Source: Variovorax gracilis (GTDB lineage: Bacteria; Pseudomonadota; Gammaproteobacteria; Burkholderiales; Burkholderiaceae_C). From it: 64,000 nucleotides of DNA. The notes beneath the pieces are model-generated. The model worked only from the letters and a program-made list of their open reading frames with translations. It was not told where the DNA came from and ran no database searches. The stretch spans positions 1 to 64,000 of the forward strand of contig NZ_JASZYF010000020.1 in the NCBI RefSeq assembly GCF_030317115.1, given 5' to 3'. The position numbers and the translations under genes are program-made. Positions 16,551 through 24,970 of this stretch are shown one piece after another. Numbering within the stretch: the stretch's first letter is position 1; every line of letters begins with the position of its first letter.

Positions 16551-17612
16551 TCAGGACGGCCTGTGCGCTCCCGCCGCCGCCATGTCCGCCGCTTGCCTGA
16601 CCCATTGCGAGGCGCTGCAGCCGAACTGGCTCTGGAACCAGTGACTGAAGCTGCTGGGGCCGGAGAAGCCCAGCAGCTCTGCCACCTCGCTCAGCGGCAG
16701 GTCGCTCTCGCGCAGATGGCGCTTGACCAGGTCCGAGCGCACCTGGTCGAGCAAGCTACTGAACGTGAGACCCTCCGCGGCGAGCCGACGGTGCAGCGTG
16801 CGACGATCGACGCCCAGGTGCCGAGCGACCTCCCGGGCACCGCAGGCGCCACCCGGCAGCAATGCGAGGATGAGCTGTCGGCAGCTGTCATGCACGCTTT
16901 CACTGCGATCCCTGAGGGCCGCTTCCAGGTACTTGCGTGCGAAGCCGGCCGCCACCTGGTCTCCCGGCTCGCGTGGCTTGGACAGGTCGATCGCCAGGCA
17001 GACCAGTCCGTTGAATTCCTGGTTGAACTTGACGCGCCGGCCGAAGAAGGCGCGATGGGCGGCAACGTCTTCGGGTGGTCGATGCGTGAAGCAGACTTCG
17101 AGCGGTCGCCAGTGCGGGCCGATCAAATCGCTCAGCATGCGAAACATGGTGCCCACGGCGAGTTCCACCGACTGTCGCATCGGCAGCCCGGGGCTTGGCA
17201 TCAAGTCTTCCCGGATGACCACCACGCTGTCGGTGTCCTCGACATGGACCGTCAGCGAGGCATTGACCAGCTTGAGATAGCGGCACAGCGTGTCGAGGGC
17301 GTCCCTCGGCGTGGCCTCCTCCCTCAGCACGAGGCTGATGGGTCCGAGGGCGGAGAGCTTGCGCTGCGCCGCAAGACGCAGCGCCAGATCCTCGGTGTGC
17401 GTGGCGCGCGCGGTGATCTCCAGCAATTCCCGCACGGCATCTCTCGGGATCAGCGTCTCGGGATCTTCGAGGACCTTCGCCTGCAGCCTGACGGTTCGCA
17501 TGAAGGCATAGGGGTCCCGACCGAGCGACTTCACCAACTCGACGTAGCCGCTCAAGCTGGCGCTGCGCATGAGTCGTGCAATGTGTCTCATGGGACGGTG
17601 CTTGAGCGCCAT
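16551..17612 (-). CDS. AraC-family transcriptional regulator
   Basis: 353 residues from ATG 17612. The N-terminal half (about 10-220) is an Arabinose_bd-type (OruR/GadX-like) ligand domain. The C-terminal HTH_18 domain is seen in VARHLGVDRRTLHRRLAAEG and the second helix-turn-helix LSEVAELLGFSGPSSFSHWF, ending near residue 340. A shorter start at 17591 is possible. It sits between the SDR/BKACE pair and the quinone oxidoreductase, all leftward, with gaps of 190 and 112 bp, so it may be transcribed alone. It is a candidate regulator of the BKACE genes on both sides. Confidence 0.87.
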   Translation of the reverse strand: MALKHRPMRHIARLMRSASLSGYVELVKSLGRDPYAFMRTVRLQAKVLEDPETLIPRDAVRELLEITARATHTEDLALRLAAQRKLSALGPISLVLREEATPRDALDTLCRYLKLVNASLTVHVEDTDSVVVIREDLMPSPGLPMRQSVELAVGTMFRMLSDLIGPHWRPLEVCFTHRPPEDVAAHRAFFGRRVKFNQEFNGLVCLAIDLSKPREPGDQVAAGFARKYLEAALRDRSESVHDSCRQLILALLPGGACGAREVARHLGVDRRTLHRRLAAEGLTFSSLLDQVRSDLVKRHLRESDLPLSEVAELLGFSGPSSFSHWFQSQFGCSASQWVRQAADMAAAGAHRPS

Positions 17613-17724
17613 TATGGTACCGACCTTCCCCGCGGAGATGCGCCTCCCGCGCCTGGCACGGCCGGTCCCAGCCGACGATCGCAGAACTCGTCGCCGTGGC
17701 GGGCGGATCGCGATCGCACGTCGC

Positions 17725-18696
17725 TCAGGGGACGAGGACGGTGGAGCCGATCGTCTTGCGCCCCTCGAGCGCGCGGTGCGCTTCTGCGGCATCGGCCAGG
17801 GCGAAGCTCTGCTTCGGCTCGCTGACGATGTGGCCGGCGAGCACATGGTCGAACAGCTCCCGCGCCATGTCGAGCATGTGCGCACGCGGCTCGATGTAGT
17901 GCCTCATCGCCGGCCGGGTGAGCCAGATGGAACCCTTGGTCGCGAGCAGCCTGGTGTCGAGGATCACCGGGCCCGACGAAGTGCCGTTGCTCACCAGGGT
18001 TCCGCGAGGCTGAAGGCAATCGAGCGAAGCTTCCAGCGTGTCCTTGCCGACCGAGTCGTAGACGACGGGAACGCCCTTTCCTTCGGTGATCTCCTTCACG
18101 CGCGCGGCGATGTCCTCGCGCGATGTCACGATGGTGTGCGCGCAGCCGTTGGCCTTCGCGATGGCGGCCTTTTCGTCGGTGCTGACGGTACCGATCATGG
18201 TCACGCCCATGGCTCGCGCCCACTGGCACGCGATGAGACCGACACCGCCTGCCGCCGCGTGGTAGAGGATGGTCTCGCCTCCCTTCAGCGGATAGACCTG
18301 GCGAAACAGATATTGCGCGGTCATGCCTTTCATGATGAGCGACGCGGCGGTGCGATCCGTGATGCCCTCGGGCAGGGGAATGAGCACCTCTGCAGGCATC
18401 ACGCGAGCCTGCGCGTAGGCGCCCGGCGGCCCGACCAGGTAGCCCACCCTGTCGCCTACGCGGATGTCCGTCACGCCGGGCCCGACGGCCTCGACCACAC
18501 CCACCGCATCGGTGCCCAGGCCGTTGGGCAGAGCCAGCGGGTAGAGGCCGGTGCGAAAGTAGATGTCGGCGAAGTTGACGGCAATGAAGCTGTGGCGGAC
18601 GCGGGCCTGGCCCGCGCCGGGTTCGCCGACTTCGACGTTCTCGAATCTGAGGACCTCTGCGCCCCCGGTTTCATGAAGGCGGATGGCCTTGGTCAT
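17725..18696 (-). CDS. Quinone oxidoreductase (zeta-crystallin type MDR)
   Basis: NADPH:quinone reductase-like member of the zinc-free medium-chain dehydrogenase family, 323 residues. Seen: the GroES-like N-terminal domain with FADIYFRTGLYP, and the nucleotide-binding AAAGGVGLIACQWARAMG near 148-165; no structural zinc cysteines. The start MTKAIRLHETGGAEVLRF is typical. The 191-bp gap to the rightward binding-protein gene at 18888 must hold divergent promoters. Its role beside BKACE genes is unclear: general quinone or enone reduction. Confidence 0.88.
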   Translation of the reverse strand: MTKAIRLHETGGAEVLRFENVEVGEPGAGQARVRHSFIAVNFADIYFRTGLYPLALPNGLGTDAVGVVEAVGPGVTDIRVGDRVGYLVGPPGAYAQARVMPAEVLIPLPEGITDRTAASLIMKGMTAQYLFRQVYPLKGGETILYHAAAGGVGLIACQWARAMGVTMIGTVSTDEKAAIAKANGCAHTIVTSREDIAARVKEITEGKGVPVVYDSVGKDTLEASLDCLQPRGTLVSNGTSSGPVILDTRLLATKGSIWLTRPAMRHYIEPRAHMLDMARELFDHVLAGHIVSEPKQSFALADAAEAHRALEGRKTIGSTVLVP

Positions 18697-18887
18697 GGTT
18701 TGTGTCCTTGTGAATGCATGTGGAGACGCGATTCTTGAGGGACGGCAACGGGAGTGGAAGCTCGCCGTCGGTTATGCCCCATTTCGACAATTTCATGTCC
18801 CCGATAAGCAAGAGCGGGTCGCCGGTGCGCCAGATACTGGACCCGCTGACAGAACTGTCCGAAACGAACAGGAAATGGAGACTGGAA

Positions 18888-19856
18888 ATGAACCTGCATC
18901 GATTGGCACGCCCCGCGATGGCGTTGATCACGTGCTCGCTGGCGCTCAACGTCTGGGCATCCGGCGAGAAGCCCCTGAGAGTCATCGTCCCGGCACCAGC
19001 GGGCGGAACGATGGACACCGCCGCCCGCGTGGTCGGGCAACAGATTTCCGCGGACATCGGCCGACCGGTGATCGTCGAGAACCGCCCCGGCGCCACGGGC
19101 TCGATCGGGCTCAGCGCCATGCTGCAGGCGGCACCGGACGGCAACACGATCCTGCTGGGGGCGAGCAACTTGCTGGTGGAAGCGCCGCAGGTGATGAAGG
19201 TTCCGTACGACCCGCTGAAGGACATCGTCACCATCGCCAGGGTGGCGTCGTCGAGCTACGTGCTCGTGACCGGTGCAAGCTACCCAGCCAAGGACTTCCA
19301 GAGCCTCGTCGCGCAGTTGAAGGCGCGCAAGGGCAAATCCAGCTTCGCCAGCTACGGCATGGGAACCGTGTCGCAGTACTCGGGGCTGATCCTCAGCAGC
19401 CAGGCTGAACTGGACATGCAGCACGTCGGTTACGCCGGATCGCCGCCCGCGCTTCAGGACGTGATCGGCGGCCAGGTCGACGTCATGTTCGACGGCATGG
19501 TGACGTCGTTGCCCCTGATCAAGAGTGGAATGCTGCGCCCCTACGCGGTCTCCGGGAAAAGCCGGTCCAGGTACTTCCCGGACGTGCCGACCATGACCGA
19601 ACTCGGCTACCGGGACATCCAGTTCCAGGGACAGGTCTGCTTCTACGGCTCCAGCAAGCTGCCGGCCGACGTCCTGGCGAAGCTCCAGGCAATCATCAAG
19701 AGGGCAGCCGATGCGCCCGCCGTGCAGCAGAAGCTGATCGACGTGGGCGTGGAGCCCGATGTGAGCATCGATTCGGCTGCCCTGCTGGCCGAGAACAAGT
19801 TGCTGTCCCAGCGCAACGCCGCCATCGTCAAGAAGTTCAACATCCAGGCGAACTGA
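18888..19856 (+). CDS. TctC/Bug substrate-binding protein, copy A of a duplicated unit
   Basis: Periplasmic binding protein of 322 residues. ATG 18888 (MNLHRLARPAMALITCSLAL) gives a signal peptide cut after NVWAS; the frame is open upstream to 18714. Family elements: PLRVIVPAPAGGTMDTAARV, then ENRPGATGSIGL and AAPDGNTILL. It is closely related to the protein at 22015-22983 (by eye about three quarters identical, including KSSFASY and DMQHVGY blocks). It heads a unit binding protein / TauD dioxygenase / BKACE. Confidence 0.9.
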   Translation: MNLHRLARPAMALITCSLALNVWASGEKPLRVIVPAPAGGTMDTAARVVGQQISADIGRPVIVENRPGATGSIGLSAMLQAAPDGNTILLGASNLLVEAPQVMKVPYDPLKDIVTIARVASSSYVLVTGASYPAKDFQSLVAQLKARKGKSSFASYGMGTVSQYSGLILSSQAELDMQHVGYAGSPPALQDVIGGQVDVMFDGMVTSLPLIKSGMLRPYAVSGKSRSRYFPDVPTMTELGYRDIQFQGQVCFYGSSKLPADVLAKLQAIIKRAADAPAVQQKLIDVGVEPDVSIDSAALLAENKLLSQRNAAIVKKFNIQAN

Positions 19857-19888
19857 CCCAGCGCCGCAATTCCATCAGAGAGCAAGAA

Positions 19889-20731
19889 ATGCAGATCAAG
19901 CAAGTCACGCCGGCCATTGGCGCCGAAGTCAGCGAAGTCCATCTCGGCGAAGCAGCGCGCAACCCCGCACTCTTCGCACAGGTCAAATCCGCGCTGCTCA
20001 AGCACAAGGTGCTTTTCTTTCGCAACCAGGACATCACGCGCGCCGACCACGTCGCCTTCGCCAGTTGCTTCGGCAAGTTGGAAGACCACCCGGTGGTCAA
20101 CAGTGACCCCAAGTATCCGGGCCTGGGGCTCATCTATCGCAGCGACTCCAGGCACAGCTACGAGAACTCGTATCACTCCGACGGCCTGTGGCGCCAGAGC
20201 CCTTCCATGGGTGCCGTGCTGCGCTGCATCGAATGCCCGGAGATCGGCGGCGACACCATCTGGGTCAACATGGTCCAGGCGTACGAGGAACTGCCGGAGG
20301 AGATCAAGCAGAAGATCCTGAAGCTTCGGGCCAAGGCCAGCATCGAGCCTTCCTTCGGCGCCGTCATGCCGGAGGAAGCACGCAGGAAGCTGGACCGGGA
20401 CAACCCGCCGGTCGAACACCCCGTGGTGCGCACGCATCCCGAGACCGGCGAGAAGATCCTGTACGTAGGCGGCTTCACCACGCACTTCGTCAACTACAAC
20501 ACGCCGGAGAACATCCGCCACGGCATCGACAAGTTGCCGGGCGCATCGCTGCTGCTGAACTACCTGACGAGCCGGGCCACCATTCCCGAGTACCAGGTGC
20601 GCTGGTCCTGGCAGCCTGGGGACGTGGCCGTCTGGGACAACCGCAGCACGCAGCACTACGCAGTCAACGACTACTGGCCCGCACCGCGAAAGATGGAGCG
20701 CGCCGGCATCGTGGGCGACGTGCCGTACTGA
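19889..20731 (+). CDS. TauD/TfdA-family Fe(II)/2-oxoglutarate dioxygenase
   Basis: 280-residue 2-oxoglutarate-dependent oxygenase. Facial triad visible: H96 and D98 in YHSDGL, distal H256 in STQHYAVND; the 2-oxoglutarate-binding Arg is R267 or R271. Family members hydroxylate sulfonates, aryloxyacetates, gamma-butyrobetaine and similar acids. Start ATG 19889 follows AGAGAGCAAG. Between a binding protein and a BKACE gene, it probably hydroxylates an imported acid before oxidation and beta-keto cleavage (inference). A 20-bp piece of this gene (20581-20600) recurs at 22994-23013 in the second unit, where the gene itself is missing. Confidence 0.92.
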   Translation: MQIKQVTPAIGAEVSEVHLGEAARNPALFAQVKSALLKHKVLFFRNQDITRADHVAFASCFGKLEDHPVVNSDPKYPGLGLIYRSDSRHSYENSYHSDGLWRQSPSMGAVLRCIECPEIGGDTIWVNMVQAYEELPEEIKQKILKLRAKASIEPSFGAVMPEEARRKLDRDNPPVEHPVVRTHPETGEKILYVGGFTTHFVNYNTPENIRHGIDKLPGASLLLNYLTSRATIPEYQVRWSWQPGDVAVWDNRSTQHYAVNDYWPAPRKMERAGIVGDVPY

Positions 20732-20799
20732 ATCCCTGAAATCTTTTCATCCCCGTTCGACATTCCCGACGTCACATTCCCATTCGGAGACCCATCCTC

Positions 20800-21873
20800 A
20801 TGAACTTCCTCGACGGCCACCTGTACCCCCAGAACCAGCAGCCCCTGATCATCACGGCCGCGCCCTATGCGCCGGGCTGGATCCCCTCGGACTTTCCGGA
20901 AGACATCCCTGTCACGATGGAGGATCAGATCCAGAAGGCGGTGGATTGCTACGAAGCCGGTGCCACCGTGCTGCACCTGCACGTGCGCGAACTCGATGGC
21001 AAGGGCAGCAAGCGCCTGTCGAAGTTCAACGAGCTGATCGCCGGGGTGCGCGCCCGCGTGCCGGAGATGATCATCCAGGTGGGCGGCTCCATCAGCTTCG
21101 CACCCGAATCCGACGGCGCAGCCGCCAAGTGGCTGAGCGACGACACGCGCCACATGCTCGCCGAGCTCGATCCGAAGCCCGATCAGGTGACGGTGACGGT
21201 CAACACCTCGCAGATGAACGTGACGGAGCATGCGGGCCTGGAAGACTTCAAGGGCGTGTCGCGGGGATTCCCGCACCTCTATGCAACCTACAAGGACATG
21301 GTTGTGCCCGCCAATCCGAGCTGGGTCGAGGAACACATCCGCCGCCTGACAGCGGCCGGAATTCAGAGCGAATTCCAGTGCTACAACATCAACAGCTTCG
21401 AAACGATCGAGCGAATGATCCGTCGTGGCGTCTACAAGGGACCACTGGTGATGAACTGGGTGGCCATCAGCGGCGGCATGGATCAGGCGAACATCTACAA
21501 CCTGGCCAACATCCTGCGTGCCGTGCCCGACGGCGCGGTGGTCACGGTGGAAAGTTCAGTGCTGAACGTGCTGCCCGTGAACATGATCGGCATTGCCTTG
21601 GGCCTGCACGTGCGGTGCGGTATCGAGGACGTGCTCTGGAATCAAACCCGCACGGGAAAGATGAGCTCCGTCGAGCAGATCAAGCAGTTGGTGCGCATCG
21701 CTGGCGAATTCGGCCGTCCCATCGCCACAGCGAACCAGGCACGGGAGATCATGAAGATCGGGGTCTTCTACGACACGGCGGAAGAGACGCTCCAGGCCAA
21801 TGGCTTCGCGCCCAATCGCAACGGAGGCAACCAGGGGTTCCTGCGCAAGCCGGACAGCGAACTGGTGGCTTGA
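20800..21873 (+). CDS. BKACE (DUF849) beta-keto acid cleavage enzyme, copy A
   Basis: 357 residues. Zinc-binding HLHVREL gives H59 and H61; other family blocks are NTSQMNVTEH, CYNINSFETIERM and GLHVRCGIEDVLW. The N-terminal YAPGW and the longer middle set it and its copy B apart from the BKACE at 15.4 kb. ATG 20800 is preceded by GGAG 10 bp away. The acetoacetate-forming cleavage of a beta-keto acid with acetyl-CoA is inferred from the family. It follows the dioxygenase by 68 bp. Confidence 0.92.
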   Translation: MNFLDGHLYPQNQQPLIITAAPYAPGWIPSDFPEDIPVTMEDQIQKAVDCYEAGATVLHLHVRELDGKGSKRLSKFNELIAGVRARVPEMIIQVGGSISFAPESDGAAAKWLSDDTRHMLAELDPKPDQVTVTVNTSQMNVTEHAGLEDFKGVSRGFPHLYATYKDMVVPANPSWVEEHIRRLTAAGIQSEFQCYNINSFETIERMIRRGVYKGPLVMNWVAISGGMDQANIYNLANILRAVPDGAVVTVESSVLNVLPVNMIGIALGLHVRCGIEDVLWNQTRTGKMSSVEQIKQLVRIAGEFGRPIATANQAREIMKIGVFYDTAEETLQANGFAPNRNGGNQGFLRKPDSELVA

Positions 21874-22014
21874 TCGACACCCACGTTCTCTAGCGCCTCG
21901 GCAGCATCGTGCATCTCAGCGGTGCATGAACAGAGGCTGGCGCTTGCCCCGGAACACGGCCATGCCCTGCGGGGTTGGACCCACGACGGCCACGACGAAT
22001 ACCGGAGACAACCT

Positions 22015-22983
22015 ATGAATCTTCTGCGACTCGCACGCGCCTCCTTGGCGATGATCGGATGCTCGCTGGCGCTCGGCGCCTGGGCCTTGGGCGACCGGCC
22101 GGTGCGGCTCATCGTCCCGGCGCCCCCCGGTGGAACGATGGACATCGTCGCCCGCGTGCTCGGGCAACAGATGGCTGTCGACATCGGTCGACCGGTGATC
22201 GTTGAGAACCGCCCTGGCGCAGGCGGCTCGATCGGCCTCCAGGCCATGCTGCAGGCCGCGCCCGACGGCAACACGATCGTTGTGGCGGCGAGCAACGTAC
22301 TGGCCGAGACGCCGCAGGTGATGAAGATGCCCTTCGACCCGCTCAAGGATGTGCTCCCGATCGCGTCGATCGCCAGGTCGGGCGTCGTGCTCGTGACCAC
22401 GTCAGGCTACCCCGCCAAGGACTTCCAGAGCCTGGTCGCGCAATTGAGGACGCTCAAGGGCAAGTCCAGTTTCGCGAGCTACAGCCCGGGCACCGTGTCG
22501 CAGTACGCGGGACTGATCCTCAGCGACCGGGCCGGGCTGGACATGCAGCACGTGGGCTATCCCGGATCACCGCCCGCGCTGCAGGACCTGCTCGGCGGCC
22601 AGGTCGACATCATGTTCGACGGCATGGTGACCTCCATGCCCCTGATCAAGGGCGGCAAGCTGCGCCCCTATGCCTTCTCCGGGAAAAGCCGCTCCAGATT
22701 CCTCCCTGATGTGCCGACCACCGCAGAACTCGGCTATCCGGAGCTCCAGTTCCAGGGATGGGTCGGTTTCATAGGCTCCAGCAAGCTGCCGGCCGAGGTG
22801 CTGGCGAGGCTTCACGCAACCATCGAAAAGGCAGCGCAGGCACCCGCCGTGCAGCAGAAGCTGATGGACGTGGGCCTCGAGCCTGAACTGAGCGTCGACA
22901 CGCCCGCGCTGCTTGGCGAGACCAGGGCGCTGTCCGAGCGCAATGCCGCCATCGCAAAGAAGTTCGGCATTCAAGCGAACTGA
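22015..22983 (+). CDS. TctC/Bug substrate-binding protein, copy B
   Basis: 322 residues from ATG 22015, with GGAGACAAC just upstream. Signal peptide MNLLRLARASLAMIGCSLAL ends near GAWA. Same length as copy A and aligns along its full length without gaps, ending KKFGIQAN against KKFNIQAN. Differences concentrate in the middle (for example ARSGVVLVTTSGYPAK against ASSSYVLVTGASYPAK), which may mean a shift in ligand. It is followed by BKACE copy B with no dioxygenase gene between. Confidence 0.9.
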   Translation: MNLLRLARASLAMIGCSLALGAWALGDRPVRLIVPAPPGGTMDIVARVLGQQMAVDIGRPVIVENRPGAGGSIGLQAMLQAAPDGNTIVVAASNVLAETPQVMKMPFDPLKDVLPIASIARSGVVLVTTSGYPAKDFQSLVAQLRTLKGKSSFASYSPGTVSQYAGLILSDRAGLDMQHVGYPGSPPALQDLLGGQVDIMFDGMVTSMPLIKGGKLRPYAFSGKSRSRFLPDVPTTAELGYPELQFQGWVGFIGSSKLPAEVLARLHATIEKAAQAPAVQQKLMDVGLEPELSVDTPALLGETRALSERNAAIAKKFGIQAN

Positions 22984-22993
22984 CCCGAGCCAG

Positions 22994-23013
22994 CATTCCC
23001 GAGTACCAGGTGC
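22994..23013 (+). pseudogene. 20-bp remnant of the TauD dioxygenase gene in the second unit
   Basis: CATTCCCGAGTACCAGGTGC is identical to 20581-20600 inside the dioxygenase gene (codons for I-P-E-Y-Q-V). It lies in the 89-bp gap between binding-protein copy B and BKACE copy B, exactly where the dioxygenase stands in unit A. The flanking GCGAACTGACCC matches the end of copy A. This marks a deletion of the dioxygenase after tandem duplication. Confidence 0.75.
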
Positions 23014-23024
23014 TCCGTACGGAG
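23013..23024. promoter_or_regulatory. Perfect 12-bp palindrome CTCCGTACGGAG
   Basis: A perfect palindrome 49 bp upstream of BKACE copy B and directly next to the dioxygenase scar. Could be an operator created or exposed by the deletion, or chance. No matching palindrome is seen before copy A. Confidence 0.3.
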
Positions 23025-23072
23025 TGCTTCCCATCCTTCCGACATCCGCATTGCAACCCGAGACGAAACGAC

Positions 23073-24131
23073 ATGAACTTCCTAGACGGCCACCTGTTTC
23101 CCGAGAACCAGCAGCCCCTGATCATCACGGCCGCTCCTTATGCACCGGGCTGGCATCCGTCGGACTTCCCGGAAGAAATCCCGGTCACGATGGAGGCGCA
23201 GATCCAGAAGGCGGTGGATTGCTACAACGCCGGCGCAACGGTGCTGCACCTGCACGTTCGCGAACTCGATGGCAAGGGCAGCAAGCGTCTGTCCAAGTTC
23301 AACGAACTCATCGCCGGCGTGCGTGCGCGCGTGCCCGAGATGATCATCCAGGTGGGCGGCTCGATCAGCTTCGCGCCGGAGTCCGAGGGCGCGGCCGCCA
23401 AGTGGCTGTCCGACGATACGCGCCACATGCTGGCCGAACTCGATCCGAAACCGGACCAGGTGACTGTGACTGTCAACACATCGCAGATGAACGTCACGGA
23501 GCATGCCGAACTGGCAGACTTCAAGGGCACCTCGCGGGAAATCCCCGCCATCTTCGAGGCCTACAAGGAGATGACGGTGCCGGCCCAGCCCGGCTGGGTC
23601 GAGGAGCACATCCGCCGCCTCACGGCCGCCGGCATCCAGAGCGCCTTCCAGTGCTACAACATCAACAGCTTCGAGTCGGTCGAGCGGCTGATGCGCCGCG
23701 GCGTCTACAAGGGCCCGCTGGTGATGAACTGGGTGGCGATCAGCGGTGGCATGGACGCACCGAACATCTACAACCTCGCCAACTTCCTGCGCGCCGTTCC
23801 CGATGGCGCGGTGCTCACGGTGGAAAGTTCGGTCCGCAACGTCCTGCCCGTGAACATGATGGGCATCGCCATGGGTCTGCACGTGCGCTGCGGCACCGAG
23901 GACGTGCTTTGGAACCAGACGCGCACGGCCAAGATCGGCACCGTGGCGCAGATCGAGCAACTGGTGCAGATCTCGCGCCAGTTCGGCCGCCCCATCGCGA
24001 CCGCCCGACAGGCGCGCGAAATCTCGAAGATCGGTGTCTTCTACGACACCGCGGAAGAATCGCTCCTGGCGAATGGCTTCGCGCCCAATCGCAACGGGGC
24101 CAACCAGGGGTTCTTGCGCAAGGCCGCCTGA
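23073..24131 (+). CDS. BKACE (DUF849) beta-keto acid cleavage enzyme, copy B
   Basis: 352 residues from ATG 23073 (MNFLDGHLFPENQQPL). Zinc ligands H59 and H61 in HLHVREL. By eye about 85% identical to copy A over the whole length; blocks such as MIIQVGGSISFAPES and GPLVMNWVAISGGMD are unchanged. Variable patches are at about 150-165 (ADFKGTSREIPAIFEAYKEM) and the C-terminus, which is five residues shorter. Preserved reading frame and motifs suggest both copies are functional. Confidence 0.92.
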   Translation: MNFLDGHLFPENQQPLIITAAPYAPGWHPSDFPEEIPVTMEAQIQKAVDCYNAGATVLHLHVRELDGKGSKRLSKFNELIAGVRARVPEMIIQVGGSISFAPESEGAAAKWLSDDTRHMLAELDPKPDQVTVTVNTSQMNVTEHAELADFKGTSREIPAIFEAYKEMTVPAQPGWVEEHIRRLTAAGIQSAFQCYNINSFESVERLMRRGVYKGPLVMNWVAISGGMDAPNIYNLANFLRAVPDGAVLTVESSVRNVLPVNMMGIAMGLHVRCGTEDVLWNQTRTAKIGTVAQIEQLVQISRQFGRPIATARQAREISKIGVFYDTAEESLLANGFAPNRNGANQGFLRKAA

Positions 24132-24267
24132 CTCCTCGTCGAGGGGATGTCGCACGCCCTGCGTCTCGAGACGTACTCGGCATGCCCTACCCGGTTCAGC
24201 ATGCCCGGTCATCCTCATGAACGGCCGCGGTGACGATCCGGTCGCGAGCCGGGCGGCGGGCAGTCTT

Positions 24268-24774
24268 CTACTCCTTCCGCTCAAGGGTGATGACCGAGAT
24301 CGCGTCCTTCCCGTCCGGAAGCTTGTACGGCGGCGACTTCCAGGTGAGCGTCTTGCCTGAAACCTGCATCTCTGCCTTCCGTTCCGTGCCGGTCCATATC
24401 TGGTTCCACGACGAGGCGTAGCGAAGGAACACCGAGCTACCCTCCACGCGGTACGACCCAGTGCCAAAGGCCAGGCTTTGGTACAGCGCGACGCGTTCAT
24501 CATCGGTCGCCACCGGCCCAGCCGGCGACTTGCGGCCGTCGCCGACCCAACCCCATACGAAGTGGCCGCCCCGGGTGAAGATCGCATGGCCGACAGGTTT
24601 TTCTCCGAGCAGGTTTCTGATTGCCCCCGAATCGACTTCGCGGATGACGATGCTCGACACCGCCCAGACTCCGCTGGGCTGAGTTGCCTTGTCCTTTGCA
24701 ATCGCCGCATGTGGCAGGAACAGCAGGAAGCCCAGGGAGACGATGCAACCTGGCAGCCGAGTGTGCGTATTCAT
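24268..24774 (-). CDS. Secreted lipocalin-like domain protein
   Basis: 168 residues from ATG 24774, with purine-rich GAGAGGGGG upstream. Signal peptide MNTHTRLPGCIVSLGFLLFL, cut near AAIAK. The mature part resembles the lipocalin-like domain family (PF13924 type): SGVWAVSSIVIREVDSGAIR, LGEKPVGHAIFTRGGHFVW, ALYQSLAFGTGSYRVEG. Function unknown; such proteins are thought to bind small hydrophobic ligands. It stands alone between BKACE copy B and the second porin, with 136 and 196 bp of gene-free DNA either side. Confidence 0.75.
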   Translation of the reverse strand: MNTHTRLPGCIVSLGFLLFLPHAAIAKDKATQPSGVWAVSSIVIREVDSGAIRNLLGEKPVGHAIFTRGGHFVWGWVGDGRKSPAGPVATDDERVALYQSLAFGTGSYRVEGSSVFLRYASSWNQIWTGTERKAEMQVSGKTLTWKSPPYKLPDGKDAISVITLERKE

Positions 24775-24970
24775 GGGAACCCCCTCTCGCATTCGACGTT
24801 GGTTTGCTGGAACGTTCGGGCCAAGTCGCCGGCACGGGACGACGGCACGCCCGAACCGATGATGGTGAACCGATGCGAACGCAAAGACAAGATTGACGGG
24901 CTGCCAGGCCATTGCGCCATCGAATGTTCACGGTCGGCAATAGGGCCGGCTCGGCGCCGGCATCGTTGCA

